Source of the DNA: Sphingomonadaceae bacterium 3R27C6
Lineage (GTDB): Bacteria > Pseudomonadota > Alphaproteobacteria > Sphingomonadales > Sphingomonadaceae
Assembly: GCA_005503215.1 (NCBI GenBank)
Contig: SCNS01000006.1
Span: 124,001 to 188,000, forward strand
DNA length: 64,000 bases
Direction: 5' to 3'
Made by a program: the position numbers and the translations under genes. How positions within the stretch are numbered: position 1 is the first letter of the stretch; each line of letters opens with the position of its first letter. Positions 48,001-55,668 of the stretch are shown in pieces. The notes under the pieces were generated by a model, which was not told the origin of the DNA, did not search any database, and was given only the letters and a program-made list of their open reading frames with translations.

Positions 48001-48228
48001 ACGCTGGAGCCGGGAAAATTTGCCGACCTCGTGGTTCTCGACGCCGATCCGCTGGCTGATATCCGGAATACCAAATCGATCCGCTTCGTGATGCGCGGGG
48101 GGCAACTGTTCGATGGCGATACGCTGGACGAACTCTGGCCGGCGTCAGGCACGTCCCCACAGACCGCTGCGGCAGACGGCGCCGGAAGTGTCGGAGGTAA
48201 CGCCAAGCGTTCGGAGGCTGTTCAATGA
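45013..48228 (+). CDS. TolB-like propeller fused to amidohydrolase, exported
   Basis: This 1071-aa protein has a signal peptide (LAAAVSLAAMTLAVVPTAAQ). Residues about 30-560 hold repeated PD40/TolB beta-propeller units (for example LTISPDGKTILF, PSFSPDGKLIAYISDRERGGNLW, SPEWSADGKSIY). Residues about 640-1040 hold an amidohydrolase domain with VVPGFIDAHDHMGS (HxH about 711-715), a GRLDDMGTLEPGKFADLVVLDADP ending and the other metal-site regions. The propeller may dock substrate or gate access as in S9 peptidases. Its stop overlaps the start of the S9 gene (ATGA), so both are translated together. Confidence 0.92.
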   Translation: MKRLILAAAVSLAAMTLAVVPTAAQDGPLPLTPGRHFKFEVSSGTWMSLTISPDGKTILFDMLGELYSIPASGGDAVPVATGIAFEAQPSFSPDGKLIAYISDRERGGNLWISRPDGSGARRITDEYQAAMRSSPEWSADGKSIYVSRYRPPLDRYELWRHPIDGSPGELVVPMRKAEDAPRSEWQSTLGAIASPDGKYLYFARRVGDLSYDDPVPFSIVRRDIATGAEESLIEDPNGIDAYFRPVISPDGRLLAYAKRELARTTLRIRDLASGSDRELGQASYDLTNGLAWLDLIPRYSFTPDSRAILIAYQGKIERRPVDGTSATNIPFSVKLDLAAGPSTRVRIREETGPVRARLPMAMQPSPEGKRIAFAALGSIYVQPSAGGRSLRLPISGDAASMPGWSPDGTRITYVTWSEGAAGAVWTIAADGSAPPEKVSDVHAFFTYPVFTPDGRTILAVRSPAAVRQQTVFQFGTIRQGELVALPAAGGPARVVASGQFGQRPHFVNGQPSTVYLMNPSGLVAVDIASGAQRPVASINAEGFYFSEALRPAEDLRISPDGKWIAAQTVEQLYVMPVPGDPKEAIDLSRKESLARRITDIGADFFEWSADGSLIWSTGNWLFKMRNASAAAPKHYVNLVAELPRAIPAGSLLLRGARALTMATGDRVIDDADILITGDRIAAIGPRGTISVPAGAAIREIGGATVVPGFIDAHDHMGSIRRSVIGHEDWGLRARLAFGITTSFDPSTLGIDQLAYQDAIDAGLMVGPRLRSTGPALFSRERFGSLDDARAVLRRYRQAWGLRNIKQYRGENRTIRQWIAIAAREQGLLPTTEGNHSPTLMLTQLLDGYAGNEHALPTAPLQEDVIKLYGLARTSYTATLLISASGPTGWSYYHGKYDPAHDPKVQRFWPKFAIEQQLIRGPFASLEASRMPALAADTAKLAASGALVGMGSHGNWPGVGFHYEMEAHTLGGMAPMAILHAATAGSAETIGRLDDMGTLEPGKFADLVVLDADPLADIRNTKSIRFVMRGGQLFDGDTLDELWPASGTSPQTAAADGAGSVGGNAKRSEAVQ

Positions 48229-50531
48229 ACGGGCCAAACCGGCGAACTTCAACCCGGAGTGTGTCCACTATGCGACTGATCCTTACGGCAGCCTGCCTTC
48301 TCGCCGCGGCTCCGCTTCCCGCGCAAGAAGCGACGCCATCGTCGCCCGGCCTCACGGTCGAGACAATCCTCGGAGCGCAGGCACGAGGAAAAGGCATAGG
48401 AGCCGTGCGCTGGGACCGCGACGGCACGAGCTACACGATGATCGAGCCGACGTCGTCGGGCGCCGGTTCCGACATTGCCCGCTATGCTGCGCAATCGGGT
48501 TCCCGGACGATCCTGGTTTCCGCGCACGAGCTGGTACCGGAAGGGGGGAGCGAACCGCTGCAGCTCGATGACTTCCAATGGTCCGATGATGGCTCGCTGC
48601 TGCTGCTCAAGACCAACTCACAGGCGTTCCGGCATGGCTTTCCGTACGGCGACTATTGGCTGTTCGACCTCGCAAAACGCACGCTGCGGAAGATCGGCGG
48701 TGATGCGCCGGCGTCGGGCCTGATGCATGCCGAGCTGTCGCCTGACGGGCGTGCCGTGGCCTATCTTCGGGCCGGAAATATTCTCGTGGAACCTGTCGAC
48801 GGCGCATCGCCGCCCCGGCGACTGACCGAAGACGGGTCGGAAACCATCTCCAATGGTCTTGGTGACTGGGCCTATGAGGAGGAATTCGGCCTGGCCAAGG
48901 CGTTCGCGTGGAGTCCGGATTCCCGGCGCATCGCTTATTGGCGGTTCGACATGTCGGCCGTCGGTACTTTCTCAATGATAAGGAATACGGCGACGCCTTA
49001 TCCCGAGGTCAGTTCGATCCGTTATCCCAAGGTCGGCACTGCGAACTCGCTGGTGCAGGTCGGAACGGTCGATGTTTCGAACGGACAATCGACCTGGCTG
49101 CGCCTGCCGGGCGAGCCCGACCAATATTATGTGCCGCAGATGAGCTGGGCGGCGTCGTCGGATGAACTGCTCCTCCAACTCTCCAACCGGCGCCAGAATG
49201 AATATGGGGTGCTGCTGGCAAAGACCGGGACGGGCGAAGCGAGGCAGCTTTTCGTTGAACGCGATGCGGCCTGGGTCGATGCCAACCCGGCTCCGACCTG
49301 GATCGACGGCGGCAAGTCCTTTTTGTGGATCAGTGATCGCGAAGGCTGGAGGCATGTCTATGCCGTCTCGCGCGACGGCAAGCGTTTCGACCTTCGCACG
49401 CCGGGTTCGTTCGACGTCGTCAACGTCGTGCGCGTCGACGAGGCGGGTGGATGGATCTATTTTGTGGCGTCTCCGGACAACGCCACGCAGCGGCACCTCT
49501 TCCGGGCCGCCCTGGCCGGAAAGGCGCGGGTCGAGCGGGTGTCGCCCGCGAAGAAGCGCGGCTGGTTCTATTACGACATCGCGCCGCGCGCGCGCTGGGC
49601 AATCGAACATTATTCGGCGATCGACACGCCACCATCGGCCCGTCTCGTCGATCTCTCCGCACGCTCGGCTCCGCGCCTGCTCGAGGATAACCAAGGTATT
49701 GAACAGCTTCAGGCCGCGAACCCCTTGCCGCCGACCGAGTTTCTGCGCCTCGATATCGGGCAGGGGGTTGCGCTCGATGCGTGGATGATGAAGCCTGCAG
49801 GCTTCGACCCGGCTCGAAAATATCCGGTTCTTCTCTATGGCTATGCCGAGCCATTCGGTACCCGGGCCAACGATCTATGGGACGGAAACTTCGGCTGGTG
49901 GCACCGGATGCTTGCCCAACAGGGCTATATCGTCGTCAGCATCGACCCGCGCGGGACGCCGCAGCCTAGAGGCCGCGGCTGGCGCAAGGCCCAATACGGG
50001 CAAGTCGGAATTTTGTCGTCTGCGGATTTGGCTGCGGGCATGCGCCGCCTTCTCGCCGACCGCTCTTACATCGATCCCGCTCGCGTCGGAATCTGGGGCT
50101 GGAGCGGCGGCGGCGCAATGACGATGAACGCTCTTTTCCGCTACCCCGACCTGTTCAAGACCGGCATCGCCGTTGCCGGGCCGACCGACATGCTCCTTTA
50201 CGACACCATATATCAGGAGCGGTATATGGGGCTCCGCGAGGACAGTCTGGCAGCCTATCGCGAAGGGTCCCCGATCACTCACGCCGACAAGCTGCAAGGC
50301 AATCTGCTGCTCGTCCATGGCACTGCCGACGACAATGTCCATTATCAGCATCTCGAATTGCTGATCGATCGCCTGATTGCAGCCGACAAGCAGTTCTCGA
50401 TGATGGCCTATCCCGACCGAGCGCACCTCATCTCCGATACTGCGGCGAGGCGGCACCTGTTCACGATGATGAACCGCTATCTTGACCAGAACCTCATGCG
50501 CCTCTCACAGTCCGCGGCAGGTGCGAAATAG
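48225..50531 (+). CDS. S9B dipeptidyl-peptidase IV-type serine peptidase
   Basis: This protein of about 768 aa has a DPP-IV N-terminal propeller (with GLGDWAYEEEFGLAKAFAWSPDSRRIAYWRFD, the conserved EE pair that binds the substrate N-terminus) and a C-terminal alpha/beta hydrolase. The catalytic triad is seen as GWSGGG (S about 627), HGTADDNVHY (D about 700) and DRAHLI (H about 732). It removes dipeptides, often X-Pro, from N-termini. The start at 48225 has GGAGG seven bases upstream. An internal ATG at 48270 would begin a cleaner signal peptide (LILTAACLLAAAPLPAQ) and may be the true one. Confidence 0.92.
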   Translation: MNGPNRRTSTRSVSTMRLILTAACLLAAAPLPAQEATPSSPGLTVETILGAQARGKGIGAVRWDRDGTSYTMIEPTSSGAGSDIARYAAQSGSRTILVSAHELVPEGGSEPLQLDDFQWSDDGSLLLLKTNSQAFRHGFPYGDYWLFDLAKRTLRKIGGDAPASGLMHAELSPDGRAVAYLRAGNILVEPVDGASPPRRLTEDGSETISNGLGDWAYEEEFGLAKAFAWSPDSRRIAYWRFDMSAVGTFSMIRNTATPYPEVSSIRYPKVGTANSLVQVGTVDVSNGQSTWLRLPGEPDQYYVPQMSWAASSDELLLQLSNRRQNEYGVLLAKTGTGEARQLFVERDAAWVDANPAPTWIDGGKSFLWISDREGWRHVYAVSRDGKRFDLRTPGSFDVVNVVRVDEAGGWIYFVASPDNATQRHLFRAALAGKARVERVSPAKKRGWFYYDIAPRARWAIEHYSAIDTPPSARLVDLSARSAPRLLEDNQGIEQLQAANPLPPTEFLRLDIGQGVALDAWMMKPAGFDPARKYPVLLYGYAEPFGTRANDLWDGNFGWWHRMLAQQGYIVVSIDPRGTPQPRGRGWRKAQYGQVGILSSADLAAGMRRLLADRSYIDPARVGIWGWSGGGAMTMNALFRYPDLFKTGIAVAGPTDMLLYDTIYQERYMGLREDSLAAYREGSPITHADKLQGNLLLVHGTADDNVHYQHLELLIDRLIAADKQFSMMAYPDRAHLISDTAARRHLFTMMNRYLDQNLMRLSQSAAGAK

Positions 50532-50613
50532 TCTCATGGCGAAGCTTTATCACACTCAGAGTTTAAGGCGGAATTCTTTCCGGGTCCAAAGCATCCCTTC
50601 GTGCGGTGACGCG

Positions 50614-51936
50614 ATGCTGAACATGGCTCAGGGGAGGCCGGGTACATGGCTGAGGCACTGTATTGCGGGCAGCGAGGACCTGCCGAACGTAATTTCGGCG
50701 CGGGAAATCGTCGACGCGGAATCGCGCTTCACCCGCTTCGCGCCGCTCTTGGCGACGCTTTTTGCCGGGGAGCAGGGCGCCGGGTGGGATGGTCTGGTCC
50801 GTTCACCGCTCATCTCCTTTCCGGCGGAGAACGGCGCGCTCGCCTTGGTCAAGGCCGACAACGACCTTGCACCGACGGGCTCGGTCAAGGCGCGGGGCGG
50901 CATGCACGAACTGCTTTGGCTGGTCGAACGTACCGGCCTGGAACAGGGGTTAATCACCCCGGCGAGTGACTATCGCGTGCTTCTCGGCGACGACGCGACC
51001 ACGCTTTTCTCGCGGCAGCGGGTGGTGGTCGCGAGCACGGGTAATCTGGGTTTCAGTATCGGACGCATTGCGCGCGCATTCGGCATGACGGCCGAAATCC
51101 ATATGTCGCGCGAAGCTAAGGCGTGGAAGAAGGAGCAGCTTCTCGCGCTTGGCGCCGATGTGATCGTGCACGACGGCGATTATAGCGAAACGGTCGCCGC
51201 AGCTCGGGCGGCCGCCCGAGCGGCAGGCAGCCATTTTGTCGATGACGAGCGAAGCCGGCTGCTGCTTGCGGGCTATGCATGCGCGGCTGCCGAATTGCGC
51301 GACCAGCTGATGGAGTTGGGAGTGGCCGTCGGACGCGAGCGGCCGATCCTCGTCTATATTCCTTGCGGCGTCGGGGGCGCGCCCGGCGGTATCACCCGCG
51401 GTCTGAAGGCATTGTTCGGTGCGGGTGCCGTCTGCGTCTTCGTCGAGCCCGTCGGATCGGCCTGTGTGACCGCTGCGCTCGCCGCCGGCGGCACGCCATC
51501 GGTCTATGCGTGCGGAGGCGACAATGTGTCGATCGCAGATGGCCTTGCGGTGCCGCGAGCGTCGGAACTGGTGATGGCTGCCGTAGGCAATGCGATCGAT
51601 GCCGCGGTCACCGTGACCGACGCCGAAATGATCGAGTGGGTCGGCCGGGTTTGGGACTGCGCAGGCATCAAGCTCGAGCCTTCCGCGGCCGCGGCATTTG
51701 CCGCTCACGGTCGCTTGATCGAGGCTGCGGCCACACTCGGCCGGCCGCTACCCGTCGATGCAGTTCCTGTTTTCTGGTGCACTGGGGGGGCGCGCATGCC
51801 CGAAAAGGAATTCGAGGAATTGCTGAGCCTTGGCCGCGGCGGCTCGCCTGCCGGCAATGCAGTCACTCGGCGGCTCCCAAGCGGAAAAGGGAATTTCGCG
51901 GACCAATTTCGCCCCTCCAGTCGAGGCTCAAGCTAA
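50614..51936 (+). CDS. D-serine ammonia-lyase-like PLP enzyme (DsdA family)
   Basis: This protein of about 440 aa follows the DsdA pattern from end to end: RSPLISFPAENGALALVKADNDLAPTGSVKARGGMHELL (K about 91 binds PLP), VVVASTGNLGFSIGRIARAFGMTAEIHMSREAKAWKKEQLLALGADVIVHDGDYS, FVDDERSR, YIPCGVGGAPGGITRGLK and KLEPSAAAAF. DsdA converts D-serine, and some D-threonine, to 2-oxoacid and ammonia. Its presence suggests that the compound handled contains D-serine. The start is uncertain: ATGs at 50536, 50614 and 50623 are possible and none has a strong ribosome-binding site. The stop overlaps the next ligase start (TAATG). Confidence 0.85.
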   Translation: MLNMAQGRPGTWLRHCIAGSEDLPNVISAREIVDAESRFTRFAPLLATLFAGEQGAGWDGLVRSPLISFPAENGALALVKADNDLAPTGSVKARGGMHELLWLVERTGLEQGLITPASDYRVLLGDDATTLFSRQRVVVASTGNLGFSIGRIARAFGMTAEIHMSREAKAWKKEQLLALGADVIVHDGDYSETVAAARAAARAAGSHFVDDERSRLLLAGYACAAAELRDQLMELGVAVGRERPILVYIPCGVGGAPGGITRGLKALFGAGAVCVFVEPVGSACVTAALAAGGTPSVYACGGDNVSIADGLAVPRASELVMAAVGNAIDAAVTVTDAEMIEWVGRVWDCAGIKLEPSAAAAFAAHGRLIEAAATLGRPLPVDAVPVFWCTGGARMPEKEFEELLSLGRGGSPAGNAVTRRLPSGKGNFADQFRPSSRGSS

Positions 51937-53423
51937 TGCTCACCAACCAACATCTTGGAGTTATCACCGCCAATGCGCGCCGGTTTGCGGACAAGACGGC
52001 AATCATCTGCGATCAGCGGCGCCTGAGTTTCGCCGAGCTCGACGACCGTGTGGGCCGGCTCGCGAAGGTGCTTCATGACCGGGGGTTCGGTACGAAAACC
52101 ATCGCCACGCTGACGGGGGAGACGGGATGGGAATGGGTCGTCGCCTATCATGCGGTCCTGCGTTGCGGTGCCATTATAAATCCCGTCAATGCGCTTCTTA
52201 CGGCCGATGAGGTCGATTTCATTGTCGGGGACTGCAACGCGGGACTCGTGATAGCCGACGGCTCGCGTCTCCGGGCGCTCGAAGACTGCATCTCGAAGTA
52301 CGGGTTACAGACGCTCTCCCTCGACGAGGTCGAACGCCTGTCGGCGAGCGGTGAAAGCCTTGAGCCCCTGCCGCGCGACCAAACCGAGCTTTCGACGATC
52401 TGCTACACGTCCGGTACGTCGGGACGCCCCAAAGGAGCCATGCTCAACCATCGATCCGTGGTGATGAACGCTGCCATGACGGCGGTGATGCATGGCCGGG
52501 GCGGCGTCGATGTCATTGTCTCCGCTCTCCCGCTTGCCCATGTCTACGGCAATGTCGTCATGAACAGCGCCATCATGGTCGGGGCAACCCTCTGCCTTCT
52601 CCGGTCCTTCGACGAGGATGATGTGCTCGCCGCGATCGAGCGTCACCATGCGACCTGCTTCGACGGCGTTCCGACGATGTATTATCGGATCCTTGCAACT
52701 CCGCGGCTGGCATCGACCGACCTGTCCTCGCTTAGAATGTGTGCAGTCGGCGGACAGACGATGCCGGCCGAGAAGATGGGCGAAGTCGAAGGCGTGTTCG
52801 GATGCCCGCTTATCGAGCTTTGGGGAATGAGCGAACTCGGCGGCCTTGGAACCACATTTCCGTGGACGGGACCGAAGACGATCGGGTCGGTCGGGTTTCC
52901 CATGCCGGTCATGGAGGTAAGGACGCTTGACCTCGATACCGGCCAGGTGACTGCGTGCGGGGAGGCGGGCGAACTCCAGGTTCGCGGACCCTTGGTGATG
53001 GACGGTTATCTAAACAACGACGACGCAACGCGACTTGCCATCGATGGCGACGGCTGGCTGTCGACCGGCGACATCGCAAAGCTCGACGACAAGGGTCAGA
53101 TATTCATCCTCGATCGTCGAACGGACGTCATTCTGACATCGGGGAACAATGTCTACCCCGCAGAGCTGGAACGCGTGATCGCGGCTCATCCGTCGGTCGA
53201 TATGGTTGCCGTCGCACGCTCCCCGCACCCGACCAAGGGAGAAGTTCCGCATGCCTATGTGGTGTTGAAGCCAGACGCGGGCAAGGTTGATCATGCGGAC
53301 GCGATCATTGAGCATTGCCGCGCCTTTCTCGCGCCCTACAAAATTCCCCGGGCGGTCAGCTTTGTCGATGATCTTCCCAAGAATAGTACGGGCAAGATCA
53401 TGCGAAGGGCGCTCAATCGTTGA
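51936..53423 (+). CDS. Acyl-CoA ligase of the class I adenylate-forming family
   Basis: This 495-aa protein has CYTSGTSGRPKG (residues 156-167) as AMP-binding motif, LWGMSELGGLGTTFP, GELQVRGPLVMDGY, LSTGDIAKLDDKGQIFILDRRTDVILTSGNNVYPAELE and the lysine motif NSTGKIMRR. It shares more with the ligase at 35839-37362 than with the one at 11638, consistent with duplication. The ATG overlaps the DsdA stop by one base, so the two are co-translated: the ligase likely activates the acid released with D-serine. Confidence 0.92.
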   Translation: MLTNQHLGVITANARRFADKTAIICDQRRLSFAELDDRVGRLAKVLHDRGFGTKTIATLTGETGWEWVVAYHAVLRCGAIINPVNALLTADEVDFIVGDCNAGLVIADGSRLRALEDCISKYGLQTLSLDEVERLSASGESLEPLPRDQTELSTICYTSGTSGRPKGAMLNHRSVVMNAAMTAVMHGRGGVDVIVSALPLAHVYGNVVMNSAIMVGATLCLLRSFDEDDVLAAIERHHATCFDGVPTMYYRILATPRLASTDLSSLRMCAVGGQTMPAEKMGEVEGVFGCPLIELWGMSELGGLGTTFPWTGPKTIGSVGFPMPVMEVRTLDLDTGQVTACGEAGELQVRGPLVMDGYLNNDDATRLAIDGDGWLSTGDIAKLDDKGQIFILDRRTDVILTSGNNVYPAELERVIAAHPSVDMVAVARSPHPTKGEVPHAYVVLKPDAGKVDHADAIIEHCRAFLAPYKIPRAVSFVDDLPKNSTGKIMRRALNR

Positions 53424-53474
53424 ACGGCAAACCTGCGAGGACGGCGGATCGCCGCGGAATTGGTGAGGATTGAT

Positions 53475-55607
53475 ATGTCACTGAAACAAGCCCTATTTGC
53501 GGGAGGGCTGGTCCTCGCAACCCCCGCTGCGCTCGCCCAGCCCCTCGAATACCCCGCGACCGCAAAAGGCGATCAGGTCGATACGATGTTCGGTGCCCGT
53601 GTCGCCGACCCCTATCGTTGGCTAGAGAATGATATCCGGAAAGATCCGGCAGTGCGCGACTGGATTAAGGCCCAGAATGAAGTGACCATGAAAATTCTGG
53701 CCGCTCTTCCGCAGCGCGCTGCGATTGAGAAGCGCCTCGAGGAGCTCTGGAACTACGAACGGTACGATCTTCCTGTGCGCAAGGGGTCGCGCTATTTCTT
53801 CACGCGCAACACCGGCTTGCAGGACCAGGCGGGCCTCTATGTGCAGGACGGCCTCGATGCTCCGGCAAGGCTGCTCGTCGATCCGAACGGCTGGTCGGGC
53901 GACGGCGCCACGGCGCTCGCCTATTGGATGCCGAGCGAGGACGGCAAGCGCCTGGTCTATGCGGTGCAGGAGGGAGGTTCCGACTGGATCACGCTGCGCG
54001 TGCTGGACGTCGAGACCGGCAAGGTGCTGGAGGACCGGGTGGAATGGATCAAGTTCGCGCCCCCCGCATGGAACAGCGAGGGGACCGGTTTCTACTACTC
54101 GCGCTTCCCGCCGCCCCAGAGAGGTGCGGAGTTTCAGTCGCAGGCTTTCAATCAGGCCGTCTATTTTCACAAGGTCGGAACGCCGCAGACCGAAGATGTC
54201 CTGATCTACGCTACTCCCGAGGCGCCCAAGCAGAGTCACGGTGCCGAAGTCACCCGGGACGGGCGGTGGCTCGTCATCAGTACCCGGCTGGGCACCGATC
54301 GGAAGACCGAAGTCAATATCCTCGATCTTGCCGATCCGGCGGCGCGGATGCAAACTTTGTTTCCAGGCCTGATAGACAGTTGGTCGCTCGTCGATTCGCA
54401 AGGATCGCGGCTGTTTTTCGTGACCGACAGGGGCGCGCCGCGCTACCGCCTCGTGAGCGTCGATCTCGGCGAGCCCGGCACGCCTGTCGTCAGCGAGATC
54501 CTCCCCGAGGCCGAAGGCACGATCACCGAGGCCTCGATCGTCGGGAACAGCCTGATCGTTTCCTATCTGGAAGATGCGAAGAGCGTGGTGCGGCAGTACA
54601 TGCTCGACGGCATGCGCAAGGAGGACCTGGTGTTGCCGGGCATCGGCGCGGCCCATGGATTTGCCGGTGACGCCTCATCGCCCGAGACTTTCTATTCGTT
54701 CAGTTCCTTCAATACGCCGACGGTCATTTACCGCTATGACGCGACCTCGGGAAATTCGACGATTTTCAAGGCGCCCGCGGTCGGCTTCGATCCCGCTGAC
54801 TATTTGGTCGAGCAGCGCTTCTTCGCCTCGAAGGACGGTACCCACATTCCGATGTTCGTCGTCAGCAAGAAGGGCGTGCTGGCCGAGGGGCCGGCGCCGA
54901 CGCTGCTCTACGGCTATGGCGGATTCAATGCGTCGCTGACCCCCGAGTTTTCCGTTGCCCGCCTTGCTTGGCTGGAACAGGGAGGGGTGTTCGTCGCGGC
55001 GAACATTCGTGGTGGCGGCGAATATGGCGCGGCTTGGCACGAGGCCGGGATCCTGTCGAAGCGGCAAAATGTCTTCGACGACTTTATTGGCGCCGCGGAG
55101 ATCCTCATCAAATCCGGCGTCACCTCCCCGAAACAGCTTGCCGTCATGGGAACGTCCAATGGCGGCCTCTTGACCGCGACGGTGATCAATCAGCGGCCCG
55201 ACCTGTTCGCAGCGGCGCTTGTCGATGTTGGCGTCCTCGACATGCTGCGCTACGACAAGTTCACGGCGGGCCGATACTGGGTTGACGAATTCGGTGACCC
55301 CGCCGACGAAGGCGCCTTCCGCAATCTCTTCGGTTATTCGCCCTATCACAATATCCGTGGCGGCCGAACCTATCCCGCTATTCTGGTGACGACCGCCGAT
55401 ACCGACGACCGTGTCGTCCCGGGGCACAGTTTTAAATATGCGGCGGCACTCCAGGCGGCGAATATCGGCCCGAAGCCGCATCTTATCCGCATCGAGACGC
55501 GAGCGGGCCACGGGGCCGGTAAACCTACCGGCAAGCAGATCGAGGAGTTCGCCGACCAATGGGCGTTCATCGGACTGCACACGGGCCTCACCCGCACGCC
55601 GCGATGA
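53475..55607 (+). CDS. Prolyl oligopeptidase (S9A), exported
   Basis: This 710-aa protein has a signal peptide ending at ALAQ, a seven-bladed propeller, and an alpha/beta hydrolase with TSNGG (S about 559), TADTDDRVV (D about 644-645) and RAGHGAG (H about 679) as triad; SNGG is the family's usual nucleophile motif. Prolyl oligopeptidases cut short peptides after proline or related residues. The ATG at 53475 has GAGG seven bases upstream. It follows the ligase after 51 bp. Two S9 enzymes (this and the dipeptidyl-peptidase) plus an M28 enzyme make three exported peptidases in one locus. Confidence 0.93.
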   Translation: MSLKQALFAGGLVLATPAALAQPLEYPATAKGDQVDTMFGARVADPYRWLENDIRKDPAVRDWIKAQNEVTMKILAALPQRAAIEKRLEELWNYERYDLPVRKGSRYFFTRNTGLQDQAGLYVQDGLDAPARLLVDPNGWSGDGATALAYWMPSEDGKRLVYAVQEGGSDWITLRVLDVETGKVLEDRVEWIKFAPPAWNSEGTGFYYSRFPPPQRGAEFQSQAFNQAVYFHKVGTPQTEDVLIYATPEAPKQSHGAEVTRDGRWLVISTRLGTDRKTEVNILDLADPAARMQTLFPGLIDSWSLVDSQGSRLFFVTDRGAPRYRLVSVDLGEPGTPVVSEILPEAEGTITEASIVGNSLIVSYLEDAKSVVRQYMLDGMRKEDLVLPGIGAAHGFAGDASSPETFYSFSSFNTPTVIYRYDATSGNSTIFKAPAVGFDPADYLVEQRFFASKDGTHIPMFVVSKKGVLAEGPAPTLLYGYGGFNASLTPEFSVARLAWLEQGGVFVAANIRGGGEYGAAWHEAGILSKRQNVFDDFIGAAEILIKSGVTSPKQLAVMGTSNGGLLTATVINQRPDLFAAALVDVGVLDMLRYDKFTAGRYWVDEFGDPADEGAFRNLFGYSPYHNIRGGRTYPAILVTTADTDDRVVPGHSFKYAAALQAANIGPKPHLIRIETRAGHGAGKPTGKQIEEFADQWAFIGLHTGLTRTPR

Positions 55608-55668
55608 CGTGTCGCCGCGACACTCCGGATATAAGGGCGGCCAAACGGGCCGGCAAAATAATAGGGGA

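Noticed and set aside
46570..48105. Minus-strand frame opposite the TolB-amidohydrolase gene
   Set aside because: It is a composition shadow of the coding strand with no recognisable motif or ribosome-binding site.
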